From positions 1 to 64,000 of the forward strand of contig NZ_NFKI01000015.1 in the NCBI RefSeq assembly GCF_002160305.1: a stretch of DNA of 64,000 bases. Reading direction: 5' to 3'. Below the pieces are notes generated by a model. It saw nothing but the letters and a program-made list of their open reading frames with translations. It did no database searches and was not told where the DNA came from. The stretch comes from Pseudoflavonifractor sp. An184 (GTDB lineage: Bacteria > Bacillota > Clostridia > Oscillospirales > Oscillospiraceae). The translations under genes were made by a program, and so were the position numbers. Shown in pieces: positions 15,894 to 24,226 of the stretch (its first letter is position 1; every line of letters begins with the position of its first letter).

Positions 15894-16045
15894 TCCTAAA
15901 TTTATAGAAACTGCGTTCGCCCGACGGACCATTTTCGTTGCCCTGGCTCCGGTTTTATGCTATACTGTTCTTGTCGCTTTTGTGCAAAAAGCGGCGGCGC
16001 CAGCCGTGTGCGGCTGGAGGATTCTTACGAATGGGAGGGGCCGCC

Positions 16046-17407
16046 ATGAACCTGGAGTTATCGCTGAAACAGACGCTGAAGCTCAGTCCCCAGATGCTCC
16101 AGTCCATGGAGATTTTGCAGATGAGCACCCTGGAGCTCAATGAATACATCCAGGAGCTGGTCCAGGAGAACCCGGCCGCCGAGCTGGCCGAGCCGCCCGA
16201 CCCGGGGGATGAGAGCGAGGAGCTGTGGCGGCGTATGCAGTCCCTGGCGGATCTGGACCACCAGAACCGGCAGTACGTCACCGCCGACCGGGATGAGCTG
16301 GACCCCCTGGCCCGGGTGGGAACGGACGGGGGGCTGGCCGACACCCTGCTGCTCCATCTGACGAGGCAGCTGGAGCGGAGCCACGCCTCCACCATCGTCC
16401 TCCGGGGGGCCCAGTTCCTGGCCGCCAGCCTGGATGAGGACGGCTATCTCCGGGACGACGTGGCCGACCTGGCCCAGGCGGCGGGGCTGCCCGCCTCCAT
16501 TCTGGAGGAGGGGCTCTCCCTGCTTCAGACCCTGGACCCGCCGGGGGTGGGGGCCAGGGATCTGTCCCAGTGCCTGGCCCTTCAGCTTCAGCGGCTGGGG
16601 GAGACGGGCCCCGCCCTGGCCATTGTCCAGCGGCACCTGGAGCATCTGGCCCGGAAGCAGTACCACGCCATCGCCCAGGACCTGGGGATCTCCCGGGCGG
16701 AGGTGCGGGAGGCGGAGCGGCAGATCCAGGCCCTGGACCCGCGCCCCGGCTCCGCCTTTGCCGGGCGGGAGGAGCCCAGCTACCTGATCCCCGATCTGGC
16801 GGTGGTGGAGGCGGAGGAGGGGCTGACGGTGGTCTATCAGAACGCCTACGCCCCCACCCTGCAGCTGAGCGGCTACTACTGCGACCTGCAGCAGCGCAGT
16901 ACCGACCCGGAGGTGAAGCAGTACCTCACCGACAAGATCAAGCAGGCCCAGTTCGTCATCCAGGCGGTGGAGCAGCGGCGCTCCACCCTGCTGGACTGCG
17001 CCCGGGCCATCGTCCGGCGGCAGGAGGCCTTTTTCCGCTCCGCCGGCGGCCACCTGGTCCCCCTGCGTCTGAGCGACGTAGCCCAGGAACTGGCCATCCA
17101 CGAGTCCACCGTCAGCAGGGCCATCCGGGAAAAGTATCTCCAGTGCGCCCGGGGAGTCTACCCCCTCAGTTTCTTCTTCTCCCGGGAGGTGGGGGCCGCC
17201 GGGGAGGGGACCTCCGTCCACCAGATCAAGAGCCGGCTCAGGGAGCTGGTGGAGGGGGAGGACAAGGCCCGCCCCCTGTCCGACCAGAAGCTGTGCCAGC
17301 TGCTGGAGGGGGAGGGGGTCACCATCTCCCGCCGCACGGTGGCCAAATACCGGGACGAGCTGGGCATCTCCAGCGCCAGCGGCCGGCGGGCCCGTCCCAA
17401 GGAATAA
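16046..17407 (+). CDS. rpoN: RNA polymerase sigma-54 factor
   Basis: Sigma-N directs RNA polymerase to -24/-12 promoters and needs AAA+ activators. The 453-residue protein has the Gln/Leu-rich activator-contact region at 1-50 (LSLKQTLKLSPQMLQSMEILQMSTLELNEYI, abbreviated), the core-binding domain, the DNA-binding helix-turn-helix near LSDVAQELAIHESTVSRAIREKY, and the RpoN box as SRRTVAKYRDELGI at about 430-445. The start at 16046 has GGGAGGGG upstream; the frame is open further but the extra residues are not sigma-54-like. No obvious -24/-12 target is seen nearby. The HAD gene follows after 9 bases. Confidence 0.96.
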   Translation: MNLELSLKQTLKLSPQMLQSMEILQMSTLELNEYIQELVQENPAAELAEPPDPGDESEELWRRMQSLADLDHQNRQYVTADRDELDPLARVGTDGGLADTLLLHLTRQLERSHASTIVLRGAQFLAASLDEDGYLRDDVADLAQAAGLPASILEEGLSLLQTLDPPGVGARDLSQCLALQLQRLGETGPALAIVQRHLEHLARKQYHAIAQDLGISRAEVREAERQIQALDPRPGSAFAGREEPSYLIPDLAVVEAEEGLTVVYQNAYAPTLQLSGYYCDLQQRSTDPEVKQYLTDKIKQAQFVIQAVEQRRSTLLDCARAIVRRQEAFFRSAGGHLVPLRLSDVAQELAIHESTVSRAIREKYLQCARGVYPLSFFFSREVGAAGEGTSVHQIKSRLRELVEGEDKARPLSDQKLCQLLEGEGVTISRRTVAKYRDELGISSASGRRARPKE

Positions 17408-17416
17408 GGAGACCAT

Positions 17417-18076
17417 ATGAAAGCATACCGCGCCATCTGTTTTGATTTTGACTACACCCTGGGAGACTCCACCGACTCCATTGTGGCGGGCTTCCAGTAC
17501 GGCTTTGCCCGGCTGGGGCAGCCCGTCCCGGACCGGGAGACGGTGCGGGGCACCATCGGCTACCTGCTGGAGGACGCCTATGAGCTCCTCACCGGGGATG
17601 GGGACCCGGACCACAAGGCCCAGTTCCGGGCCTATTTCCTGGAGGTGGCCAAGCCCCGCCAGCGGGAGGAGACCACCCTGTTTCCCGGGGCGGCGGAGCT
17701 GCTCCGGGGACTCCACAGCCGGGGCGTCCGCCTGGGCATCGTCAGCACCAAGACGGGGGAGACCATCGAGTACATCATGGACCGCTATGGGCTGAAGGAT
17801 ACTTTGGAGTTTGTCATCGGCAGCTACGACGTGACCCGCCACAAGCCCCACCCGGAGGGGATTCTCAAGGCCCTGGACCGGATGGGGGTCTCCAAGGAGG
17901 AGTTCCTCTACTGCGGGGACACGGTGCTGGACGCGGAAGCCGCCCAGCGGGCGGGGGTGGACTTCGCCGCCGTCTTGAATGGCACCACCCCGGGAGAGGA
18001 TTTTGCGCCGTGGCCCTGCGTGCAGATCGCCAGGGACCTGCCCGAGCTGGCCCGGGCTCTGACCCCGAACCAATAA
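17417..18076 (+). CDS. HAD family hydrolase, phosphoglycolate-phosphatase-like
   Basis: Predicted Mg2+-dependent phosphomonoesterase of the haloacid dehalogenase superfamily. The 219 residues have motif I DFDYTLGDS (residues 9-17, nucleophile Asp9), motif II Ser in LGIVSTKT, the motif III lysine in RHKPHPEG, and motif IV YCGDTVLDAEAA. A helical cap lies between motifs I and II. It is 9 bases after rpoN, with AAGGAG before the ATG, and so probably cotranscribed. The natural substrate cannot be told; Gph and pyrophosphatase PpaX-like enzymes share these features. Confidence 0.88.
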   Translation: MKAYRAICFDFDYTLGDSTDSIVAGFQYGFARLGQPVPDRETVRGTIGYLLEDAYELLTGDGDPDHKAQFRAYFLEVAKPRQREETTLFPGAAELLRGLHSRGVRLGIVSTKTGETIEYIMDRYGLKDTLEFVIGSYDVTRHKPHPEGILKALDRMGVSKEEFLYCGDTVLDAEAAQRAGVDFAAVLNGTTPGEDFAPWPCVQIARDLPELARALTPNQ

Positions 18077-18112
18077 AAAAATCCCGGATGCACCGCATCC
18101 GGGATTTTTTAT
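18075..18112. terminator. Bidirectional Rho-independent terminator
   Basis: AAAAAAATCCCGGATGC - ACC - GCATCCGGGATTTTTTA between the convergent HAD and secG genes; works on both strands. Confidence 0.92.
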
Positions 18113-18123
18113 ACGCAATGTGG

Positions 18124-18357
18124 TTAGATCAGGCTCAGTACCAGAGTGAGCACCACAAACAGAAGGGCAACCCACTTGGTCAGCTTGGCCAGCTTGGAGT
18201 CCCAGGTCTTGGCCTTGTTCTTGGACAGGAAGGTGTCCACGCCGCCGGCGATGGCGCCGGACAGGCCGGCGCTCTTGCCGGACTGGAGCATGACCACCGC
18301 AATCAGAATCAGGCCGCACAGCACCTGTACAATGGTAAGGGCGAGCTTTGGAGTCAT
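18124..18357 (-). CDS. secG: Protein translocase subunit SecG
   Basis: Small membrane subunit of the SecYEG channel. The 77 residues show two hydrophobic helices: LALTIVQVLCGLILIAVVMLQ, ending in the hallmark LQSGKSAGLSGAIAGG loop, and LTKWVALLFVVLTLVLSLI. The start at 18357 has AAAGGAA upstream; a longer reading from 18381 would remove this site. Promoter at 18433-18461. Confidence 0.95.
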   Translation of the reverse strand: MTPKLALTIVQVLCGLILIAVVMLQSGKSAGLSGAIAGGVDTFLSKNKAKTWDSKLAKLTKWVALLFVVLTLVLSLI

Positions 18358-18432
18358 GGTTATCGTTCCTTTCAAGCCCACAGCCGGGCGAAAAATCAGA
18401 TTTGCGGCGGCGGTTCACCGGACGCGGAAAAC

Positions 18433-18461
18433 ATTATACTACAAAAATATCCGGAATGCAA
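18433..18461 (-). promoter_or_regulatory. Sigma-A promoter of secG
   Basis: Minus strand: TTGCAT (18461-18456), 17-base spacer, TATAAT (18438-18433). Confidence 0.8.
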
Positions 18462-18487
18462 GGGGGAAATGGGCCGTTTTTCCGGTT

Positions 18488-18865
18488 TTACAGCTGGGCG
18501 ATGGCCTCGATCTCCACCTTGGCGTCCTTGGGCAGGCGGGCCGCCTGGACGGCGGAGCGGGCGGGGAAGGGCTCCTGGAAGAACTGGGCGTACACCTCGT
18601 TCATGGCGGCAAAGTCGTTCATGTCCGCCAGGAACACAGTGGTCTTGACCACCGCGCCCATGTTGGTGCCGGCGGCGTTGAGGATGGCCTTCAGGTTGTT
18701 CAGGGACTGCTGGGCCTGGGCCTTGACGTCTCCCTCCACGATGGCGCCGGTGCTGGGGTCGATGGGCACCTGGCCGGAGACAAAGAGGAGGTCGCCGATC
18801 TGGATGGCCTGGGAGTAGGGGCCGATGGCGGCGGGGGCGCTGTCAGTGTGGATGACCTGCTTCAT
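18488..18865 (-). CDS. ridA: RidA family deaminase
   Basis: Hydrolyses reactive enamine/imine intermediates (2-aminoacrylate and 2-iminobutanoate type) released by PLP enzymes to keto acids and ammonia. The 125 residues contain [24 protein letters not shown], the [29 protein letters not shown] core and the C-terminal [15 protein letters not shown]. The catalytic arginine of the family is expected in [14 protein letters not shown] second RidA homologue lies at 22384-22803. The gene stands alone on the minus strand. Confidence 0.93.
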   Translation of the reverse strand: MKQVIHTDSAPAAIGPYSQAIQIGDLLFVSGQVPIDPSTGAIVEGDVKAQAQQSLNNLKAILNAAGTNMGAVVKTTVFLADMNDFAAMNEVYAQFFQEPFPARSAVQAARLPKDAKVEIEAIAQL

Positions 18866-19087
18866 AGGATATGAGCTCCTTTCTCAATTTGCGGATGGAC
18901 GGCGGAGCCGAGCGGTGCGGCCTGCGGCCGCGCAAAGGTCCGCCAGCCTTATTGTAGCATGCTTTTTCTCTGGCCGTCAATGTGGGAACGCCTTGCTGGG
19001 GCGGCGGTTTCATGCTATTATGGAAACAGGTCCCGGGGCTGGAGGACCGGTATTCCGGGACAAAATTTGGAAAGGGAGCGGATAGGG

Positions 19088-19567
19088 ATGATTCGGAGGG
19101 CACGGCAAACTGATTTTTCCCGCGTCTGTGAGATCTATGCCATCGCCAGGGCCTTTATGGCCAAAACCGGCAACGCCACCCAGTGGGGGGACTCCTTCCC
19201 GCCGGAGGAGCTGCTCCGGGAGGACATCCGGCTGGGCCGCCTCTATGTGGTGGAGGAGGCGGGGAACGTCCACGGGGCCTTTGCCTTCCTGCTGGGGGAG
19301 GACCCCACCTATCAGGTGATCGAGGGCGGAACCTGGAAGTCGGGCGCGCCCTACGGAACCCTCCACCGGGTGGCCGGCAGCGGGGAGGTCCGGGGGCTGT
19401 TTGGACAGATGGTGGACTACGCCTGGGGGGTGATCCCCCACCTGCGCATCGACACCCACGAGAACAACGCCGTGATGCGCCACCTGGTGGCAAAGCACGG
19501 CTTTCAGCGGTGCGGCGTCATCCATCTGGAGGACGGGGCTCCCCGCATCGCCTTTGAGCGAATTTGA
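19088..19567 (+). CDS. GNAT family N-acetyltransferase
   Basis: Predicted acetyl-CoA-dependent N-acetyltransferase, 159 residues. It begins IRRARQTDFSRVCEIYAIARAFMAKTGN and ends with IPHLRIDTHENNAVMRHLVAKHGFQRCGVI, the usual GNAT strand-helix ending (H/N-x-x-M-x-x-x-x-x-x-x-GF). The acetyl-CoA loop is less canonical than in most members. AAGGGAG precedes the ATG at 19088; the frame is open upstream but without supporting features. Target unknown. Confidence 0.82.
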   Translation: MIRRARQTDFSRVCEIYAIARAFMAKTGNATQWGDSFPPEELLREDIRLGRLYVVEEAGNVHGAFAFLLGEDPTYQVIEGGTWKSGAPYGTLHRVAGSGEVRGLFGQMVDYAWGVIPHLRIDTHENNAVMRHLVAKHGFQRCGVIHLEDGAPRIAFERI

Positions 19568-19593
19568 GAGGGGGGCGCGGCCCGGAATTGGTC

Positions 19594-19622
19594 TGGACAA
19601 ACGCGCCCCGCTGTGATAGGAT
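19594..19622 (+). promoter_or_regulatory. Promoter of queT
   Basis: TGGACA (19594-19599), 17-base spacer, TAGGAT (19617-19622), about 120 bases upstream of the queT start. Confidence 0.6.
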
Positions 19623-19627
19623 ACCTC

Positions 19628-19730
19628 CTGACGAGTCTCCACACCTCGTCCAAGCACGAAGGTCCTGCCGGACCTTCGTGTTCGTTCGGGGAGCTTCTTC
19701 AGGCTCCGCCGTTCTCTAAATAACAAAATG
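19628..19730 (+). promoter_or_regulatory. Structured queT leader, possible preQ1-sensing RNA
   Basis: The 110-base leader can fold into three stems: GACGAG/CTCGTC, a strong ACGAAGGTCC/GGACCTTCGT hairpin, and GGAGC/GGCTCC. queT genes are often controlled by preQ1 riboswitches (classes I to III). I cannot match a class by eye, so this is a candidate only. Confidence 0.35.
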
Positions 19731-19742
19731 GAGGTTTTCCCA

Positions 19743-20276
19743 ATGCGCAAGTTTTCCACCCGCGATCTCACTCTCTCCGCCATGGTGGCGGCCCTGTACG
19801 CCGTAATGGGGTACTTCGGAAGCATCTTCGGCCTGACCTTCGGCGTGGTTCAGTTTCGGTTCGCCGAGGCCCTCACGGTTCTGCCCTTCCTGTTTCCGGC
19901 CACTGCGCCGGGCCTGATTGTAGGTTGTCTAATCACCAACCTGCTCTCCCCCTACGGCCCCATCGACATCGTCATGGGCACTCTGGCCACCGCTATCGCC
20001 GCGTTTCTGACTGCCAAGATGCCCAAGTGGTATCTGGCCGCCCTGCCGCCTATTTTGGTAAACATGGTCATTCTGGCCCCCATGTGGTCCTGGGCGGAGA
20101 CCGGCGCGATCAACGGCGCTTTTTGGGCGCTGTGCGGCTTCAATGCCGGCACCTTCGTGATTGGCGAGGCTGCGGTGTGCTACGTCCTGGGCACCATCCT
20201 GCTCCAGGTGCTGCCCCGGGTGTCCTTCTTCCGCCCTATGGTGCCGGAGAACCGGCTGCCTCGGGCTGCTGTGTAA
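19743..20276 (+). CDS. queT: QueT family queuosine-precursor transporter
   Basis: Substrate-binding membrane subunit (ECF-like S component) predicted to take up preQ0/preQ1 or queuine for tRNA queuosine. The 177 residues have five or six hydrophobic helices and the family segments VQFRFAEALTVLPFLFP, LIVGCLITNLLSPYGPIDIVMGTLAT and NMVILAPMW. GGAGGT lies 7 bases before the ATG at 19743; an ATG 15 bases earlier would put the ribosome site inside the gene. No energising ECF genes occur in the window, so it would use a shared module elsewhere. Confidence 0.9.
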   Translation: MRKFSTRDLTLSAMVAALYAVMGYFGSIFGLTFGVVQFRFAEALTVLPFLFPATAPGLIVGCLITNLLSPYGPIDIVMGTLATAIAAFLTAKMPKWYLAALPPILVNMVILAPMWSWAETGAINGAFWALCGFNAGTFVIGEAAVCYVLGTILLQVLPRVSFFRPMVPENRLPRAAV

Positions 20277-20297
20277 ACAGTACAGTATATACAGTAC

Positions 20298-20340
20298 ATG
20301 AAATACCCCGGACGGGTGGACGTCCGGGGTATTTTGTTTT
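20298..20340 (+). terminator. Rho-independent terminator of queT
   Basis: AAATACCCCGGACG - GGTGGA - CGTCCGGGGTATTTTGTTTT. Strong stem and T-rich tail. Confidence 0.9.
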
Positions 20341-20474
20341 CTGGGGATGTTCACAAATTATCAACGAAATATTCACATACTACCATAGATTTTTCCCCGT
20401 AAACCCGTACAATACAATTAACCTGTTAACGGCATCCGCAAATTCCCATCTCTCAAAATAAAGGATTGATATGT

Positions 20475-22319
20475 ATGCAAGAGTTGAAGCAGCCCTCCAA
20501 AAAACCGCTGATCTTCTATTATGTGGTCATCGTTCTGGTCATCATGCTGCTGAATGCCACGCTGTTTCCCATGATGTGGGAGACTCCGGTGCAGGAGGTG
20601 GACTACACCACCTTCATGTCCATGACCTATGACGACAACATCGGATTGGTTCAGATTGATACGGACGAGATCATCTTCACCGACAAGGCCCAGGAGAATT
20701 TCTACAAGACGGTGCCCATCCCCAGCGACATGGACCTGGTGAACCGGGTGTACGAGCACGGCGGCCAGCTGAGCAGCATCGACACCGGCGGCCAGACCAA
20801 TTCTCTGCTCTATATCCTGCTGAGCTGGATTCTGCCCTTCCTGCCCTTCCTGGTCATCGGCTATTTCCTGAACAAGCGGATGAAGAACGCCATGGGGGGC
20901 GGCGACGGCATGATGTTCGGCATGGGCGGCAATTCCGGGGCCAAAGTGTACGTGCCCTCCTCCACCGGCATCCGCTTTGCCGATGTGGCCGGGGAGGACG
21001 AGGCCAAGGAGCTGCTGGGGGAGATCGTGGACTTTCTCCACGACCCGGAGAAGTACCGCTCCATCGGCGCCAAGCTGCCCAAGGGCGCCCTGCTGGTGGG
21101 CCCTCCGGGCACCGGCAAGACCCTGCTGGCCAAGGCGGTGGCTGGCGAGGCCAACGTGCCCTTCTTCTCCATCGCCGGCTCCGAGTTCGTGGAGATGTTC
21201 GTGGGCCGGGGCGCGGCCAAGGTGCGGGACCTGTTCAAGCAGGCCAACGAGAAGGCCCCCTGCATTGTGTTCATTGACGAGATCGACACCATCGGCAAGA
21301 AGCGGGACGGCCAGTTCTCCGGCAACGACGAGCGGGAGCAGACCCTGAACCAGCTCTTGACCGAGATGGACGGCTTTGACGGCTCCAAGGGCGTGGTGGT
21401 GCTGGCCGCCACCAACCGCCCCGACTCCCTGGACCCCGCCCTGCTGCGTCCGGGCCGCTTTGACCGGCGCATCCCCGTGGAGCTCCCCGACCTCCAGGGC
21501 CGTATCGACATTCTGAAGGTCCACGCCAAGAAGATCCGCCTGGCGGAGGACGTGGACTTCGAGCCCATCGCCAAGACGGCGGCCGGGGCCTCCGGCGCGG
21601 AGCTGGCCAACATCGTCAACGAGGCCGCCCTCCGGGCGGTGCGGGCGGGGCGGCAGTATGCCACCCAAGAGGATCTGCAGGAGAGCGTGGAGGTGGTCAT
21701 CGCCGGCTATCAGAAAAAGAGCCGGGTCCTCTCCGATGAGGAGAAGAAGATCGTGGCCTACCACGAGACGGGCCACGCCCTGGTGGCCGCCATGCAGACC
21801 CACTCCGCCCCGGTGCAGAAGATCACCATCATCCCCCGCACCTCCGGCGCTCTGGGCTACACCCTCCAGGTGGACGACGGGGACCACTTCCTCATGAGCA
21901 AGGACGAGCTTTTGAACAAGATCGCCACCTACACCGGCGGCCGGGCCGCCGAGGAGCTGGTGTTCCACTCCGTCACCACGGGGGCCTCCAACGACATCGA
22001 GCAGGCCACCAAGCTGGCCCGGTCCATGATCTCCCGCTTCGGCATGAGCGACGAGTTCGGCTTTGTGGCCTTTGAGACGGTGAGCAACCAGTATCTGGGC
22101 GGGGACGCCTCCCTGGCCTGCTCCCCGGAGACCCAGGCCCTCATGGACAAGAAGGTCACCCAGCTGGTGGAGGAGCAGCACCAGAAGGCCCTGAACATTT
22201 TAAAGGAGAACGAGGGCAAGCTCCACGAGCTGGCCGGCTACCTGTACCAGCACGAGACCATCACCGGCCAGGAGTTTATGGACATCCTGGAGCGGAAGGC
22301 CCTGCCGGAGCAGAAATAA
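20475..22319 (+). CDS. ftsH: ATP-dependent zinc metalloprotease FtsH
   Basis: Membrane-anchored AAA+ protease that degrades misfolded and regulatory proteins. The 614 residues contain a first membrane helix at about 14-30, an extracytoplasmic segment, a second helix (LLYILLSWILPFLPFLVIGYF), Walker A GPPGTGKT at about 209-216, Walker B IVFIDEIDTIG, the SRH region ATNRPDSLDPALLRPGRFDR, and zinc motif HETGH at about 430-434 with a downstream Asp in ASNDIEQAT. Complete and typical in length. AAGGA is about 10 bases before the ATG at 20475. Monocistronic, with a terminator after it. Confidence 0.97.
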   Translation: MQELKQPSKKPLIFYYVVIVLVIMLLNATLFPMMWETPVQEVDYTTFMSMTYDDNIGLVQIDTDEIIFTDKAQENFYKTVPIPSDMDLVNRVYEHGGQLSSIDTGGQTNSLLYILLSWILPFLPFLVIGYFLNKRMKNAMGGGDGMMFGMGGNSGAKVYVPSSTGIRFADVAGEDEAKELLGEIVDFLHDPEKYRSIGAKLPKGALLVGPPGTGKTLLAKAVAGEANVPFFSIAGSEFVEMFVGRGAAKVRDLFKQANEKAPCIVFIDEIDTIGKKRDGQFSGNDEREQTLNQLLTEMDGFDGSKGVVVLAATNRPDSLDPALLRPGRFDRRIPVELPDLQGRIDILKVHAKKIRLAEDVDFEPIAKTAAGASGAELANIVNEAALRAVRAGRQYATQEDLQESVEVVIAGYQKKSRVLSDEEKKIVAYHETGHALVAAMQTHSAPVQKITIIPRTSGALGYTLQVDDGDHFLMSKDELLNKIATYTGGRAAEELVFHSVTTGASNDIEQATKLARSMISRFGMSDEFGFVAFETVSNQYLGGDASLACSPETQALMDKKVTQLVEEQHQKALNILKENEGKLHELAGYLYQHETITGQEFMDILERKALPEQK

Positions 22320-22327
22320 GTGAAACC

Positions 22328-22371
22328 AAAAAACGCACGCCTCCGAGTCCCCTCAGAGGCGTGCGTTTGTC
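22328..22371 (+). terminator. Terminator between ftsH and ridA-like gene
   Basis: AAACGCACGCCTC - CGAGTCCCCT - GAGGCGTGCGTTT with A-run before and TGTCTT after; likely bidirectional between converging transcripts. Confidence 0.85.
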
Positions 22372-22383
22372 TTATAACCAGGT

Positions 22384-22803
22384 TTATTCGGCGGCGGCCA
22401 CGAGCTGGACCTCCACCGGGGCGTTGCCGGGGAGGGTGGCCAGGCCGATGGCGGCCCGGGCGCCGACGCCCGCGTCCCCCAGCTGCTCATACAGCCAGCC
22501 CGAGACGATATCCCCCACCTTGGCGTGGGTGGTGTAGTCCTCGGTGGCGTTGAGGTAGACGGTGAGGGACAGGATCTGTACGATCTTCTCCCCCTCGCCC
22601 AGGGTGTTCTGGGCGGCGGTGAGGGCGTTGGAGGCGGCCTGGATCACCGCGTCCCGGTAGTCGTCCAGGGGGCGGTCCGGGCTGATCTTGCCGGACATGA
22701 GGAGCACCCCGTCCTTCCGGGGGGTCATGCCGGCGGTGAAGATGAGATTGCCGTAGCGGACGGCGGGCTTGTACTTGCCCTGGGGGATGGGATTCTTGCT
22801 CAT
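22384..22803 (-). CDS. RidA family protein (second paralogue)
   Basis: A 139-residue RidA-superfamily member (IPQGKYKPAVRYGNLIFTAGMTPRKDG, ARAAIGLATLPGNAPVEVQLVA). The C-terminal segment carries the family's conserved Arg, here ARAAIG. It overlaps the aminotransferase gene by 4 bases (ATGA), so translation is coupled. It is more diverged than the stand-alone ridA at 18488-18865 and probably clears imines released by its partner enzyme. Confidence 0.88.
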   Translation of the reverse strand: MSKNPIPQGKYKPAVRYGNLIFTAGMTPRKDGVLLMSGKISPDRPLDDYRDAVIQAASNALTAAQNTLGEGEKIVQILSLTVYLNATEDYTTHAKVGDIVSGWLYEQLGDAGVGARAAIGLATLPGNAPVEVQLVAAAE

Positions 22804-24020
22804 ACGCGGTACCTCTCAATCATGGTGATGATCCGGTCCACGGCCGCCTCGGCGGCCTTCCGGTCCTGGGAGAAATTGATGCGGAAGCTGTCGGTGAACT
22901 GGGGGCCGAACTCAGTGCCCGGGGTGACGGTGACGTCGGCGTGGGCCCGGAGGATTTTCACAAAGTCCTCGCCGGAGACGGCCAGGGGGGGCAGCTTGGG
23001 GAACAGGTAGCTCCCCGCCTCGGTGGTGCGGGCGGTGACTCCGGGGCAGGCGAGAAATTTGGAGAGCAGGGAGTCCCGGATGGCCTGGTGGCCGGCCACC
23101 CGCTGCTCCATCCAGCCCTGGGGCTCGGCAAACCAGGAGGCGAACACCGCCTGGCAGTAGCCGGGGGCCCGGAGGGAGACGATGGCCTGGAGCTTCTCCA
23201 TGCGCTCGATGATGGCGGCGGAGCCGAAGGCCACGCCCAGGCGGTAGCCGCTCAGAGACTCGGTCTTGGAGGGGCCGATGATGGTCACCAGGTTGTCGGG
23301 CCGCTCGGGCTGGGCGCACAGGTGGGTGTAGGCCCGGCCGTCAAACACCTGGCGGGAGTAGAGCTCGTCCACGATGAGGGTGGCCCCGTACTCCTTGGCC
23401 AGAGAGGCGATCTTGACGATCTCCTCCCGGGAGTAGATCACGCCGGTGGGGTTGTTGGGGTTGGAGAACAGGAACAGCTTGACCCCGCTCTGAAAGGCCT
23501 GCTCCAGCCCGGTCAGGTCCAGACCGGCCCGGCCCTGGTCCTGGGCGCCGTAGTAGTCCATCTGGATGGGGCACAGCTCGCCGCCGAAGAACTCCACCAG
23601 CTTCCGGTTGGCGAAGTAGTCGGGCTCCACGATGGCCACCTTGTCCCCGGGGACCATGTTGGCCCCAATGGCCAGGAACAGGGCGCCCTGGGTGCCGGGG
23701 GTGAGGATGATGTTCTCCTCCGGGTCGATGGCCGCCCCGGTGAAGGCGGAGATCTTACGGGCCAGATCTTCCCGGGTGCTCTTGCCGCCCCGGTACTCGG
23801 TGTAGGCCTGGTGGCCCCCGATCTTCTCCACACCGGCCACGAAATCAGCCAGAGTGCCCGGAATGGGGGGGTGGGCGTCCACGTCCCCGTGGGAGAAGTC
23901 CACCGGGGTGCCCGACAGCTTCTCACCCCGCAGCTCCAGCGCCGCCGCCTTCTGGCGGCTCTCCTGGCCCGGGGCGTTGTCACAGCCCAGCTTCGCGAAT
24001 TTTTCCAGCAGCGTATCCAT
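22800..24020 (-). CDS. PLP-dependent aminotransferase, class I/II fold
   Basis: Fold-type I PLP enzyme, 406 residues. Features are NIILTPGTQGALFLAIG, LFLFSNPNNPTGVIYSREEI, LIVDELYSRQ (PLP-N1 aspartate), the PLP lysine in IIGPSKTESLSGYRLGVAFG, and a C-terminal arginine near DSFRINFS. Such enzymes transaminate amino acids or act as C-S or decarboxylating lyases. The 4-base overlap with a RidA gene and divergence from a LysR gene suggest an inducible enzyme with a reactive imine intermediate. Substrate not assignable. Promoter at 24085-24114. Confidence 0.92.
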   Translation of the reverse strand: MDTLLEKFAKLGCDNAPGQESRQKAAALELRGEKLSGTPVDFSHGDVDAHPPIPGTLADFVAGVEKIGGHQAYTEYRGGKSTREDLARKISAFTGAAIDPEENIILTPGTQGALFLAIGANMVPGDKVAIVEPDYFANRKLVEFFGGELCPIQMDYYGAQDQGRAGLDLTGLEQAFQSGVKLFLFSNPNNPTGVIYSREEIVKIASLAKEYGATLIVDELYSRQVFDGRAYTHLCAQPERPDNLVTIIGPSKTESLSGYRLGVAFGSAAIIERMEKLQAIVSLRAPGYCQAVFASWFAEPQGWMEQRVAGHQAIRDSLLSKFLACPGVTARTTEAGSYLFPKLPPLAVSGEDFVKILRAHADVTVTPGTEFGPQFTDSFRINFSQDRKAAEAAVDRIITMIERYRV

Positions 24021-24084
24021 GCCGTTCCGCTCCTTTCCTGTGTCTGATCCGGCCGTTCAAAACGTCCGGTTCTGGTTCTTTTCT

Positions 24085-24114
24085 ACTATACCACAGAGAG
24101 GCGGTCCCGTCCAA
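24085..24114 (-). promoter_or_regulatory. Promoter of aminotransferase-RidA operon
   Basis: Minus strand: TTGGAC (24114-24109), 18-base spacer, TATAGT (24090-24085). Confidence 0.65.
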
Positions 24115-24136
24115 TTCCCATTTCTTTATCTCGTGT

Positions 24137-24152
24137 TATCAAAATATTGATA
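24137..24152. promoter_or_regulatory. Candidate LysR operator
   Basis: TATCAA-AATA-TTGATA between the divergent aminotransferase and lysR genes. It fits the dyadic AT-rich T-N11-A pattern bound by LysR-type regulators and lies 23 bases upstream of the -35 box facing minus. Confidence 0.55.
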
Positions 24153-24170
24153 CCCCCGAAGCTCCGCCCC

Positions 24171-24199
24171 GTGACTTTTTTCAGAATCTGCGGTAAAAT
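24171..24199 (+). promoter_or_regulatory. Promoter of the lysR-type gene
   Basis: GTGACT (24171-24176), 17-base spacer, TAAAAT (24194-24199), 27 bases before the ATG. Confidence 0.5.
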
Positions 24200-24226
24200 G
24201 AAGAAAACCAGGAGAGGAGTACCCCC

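Noticed and set aside
16058-18418. A 786-codon open frame on the minus strand across rpoN and the HAD gene
   Set aside because: It is antisense to two clear genes, has low-complexity Gly/Leu/Gln composition and no domain; long antisense frames are expected at this GC content.
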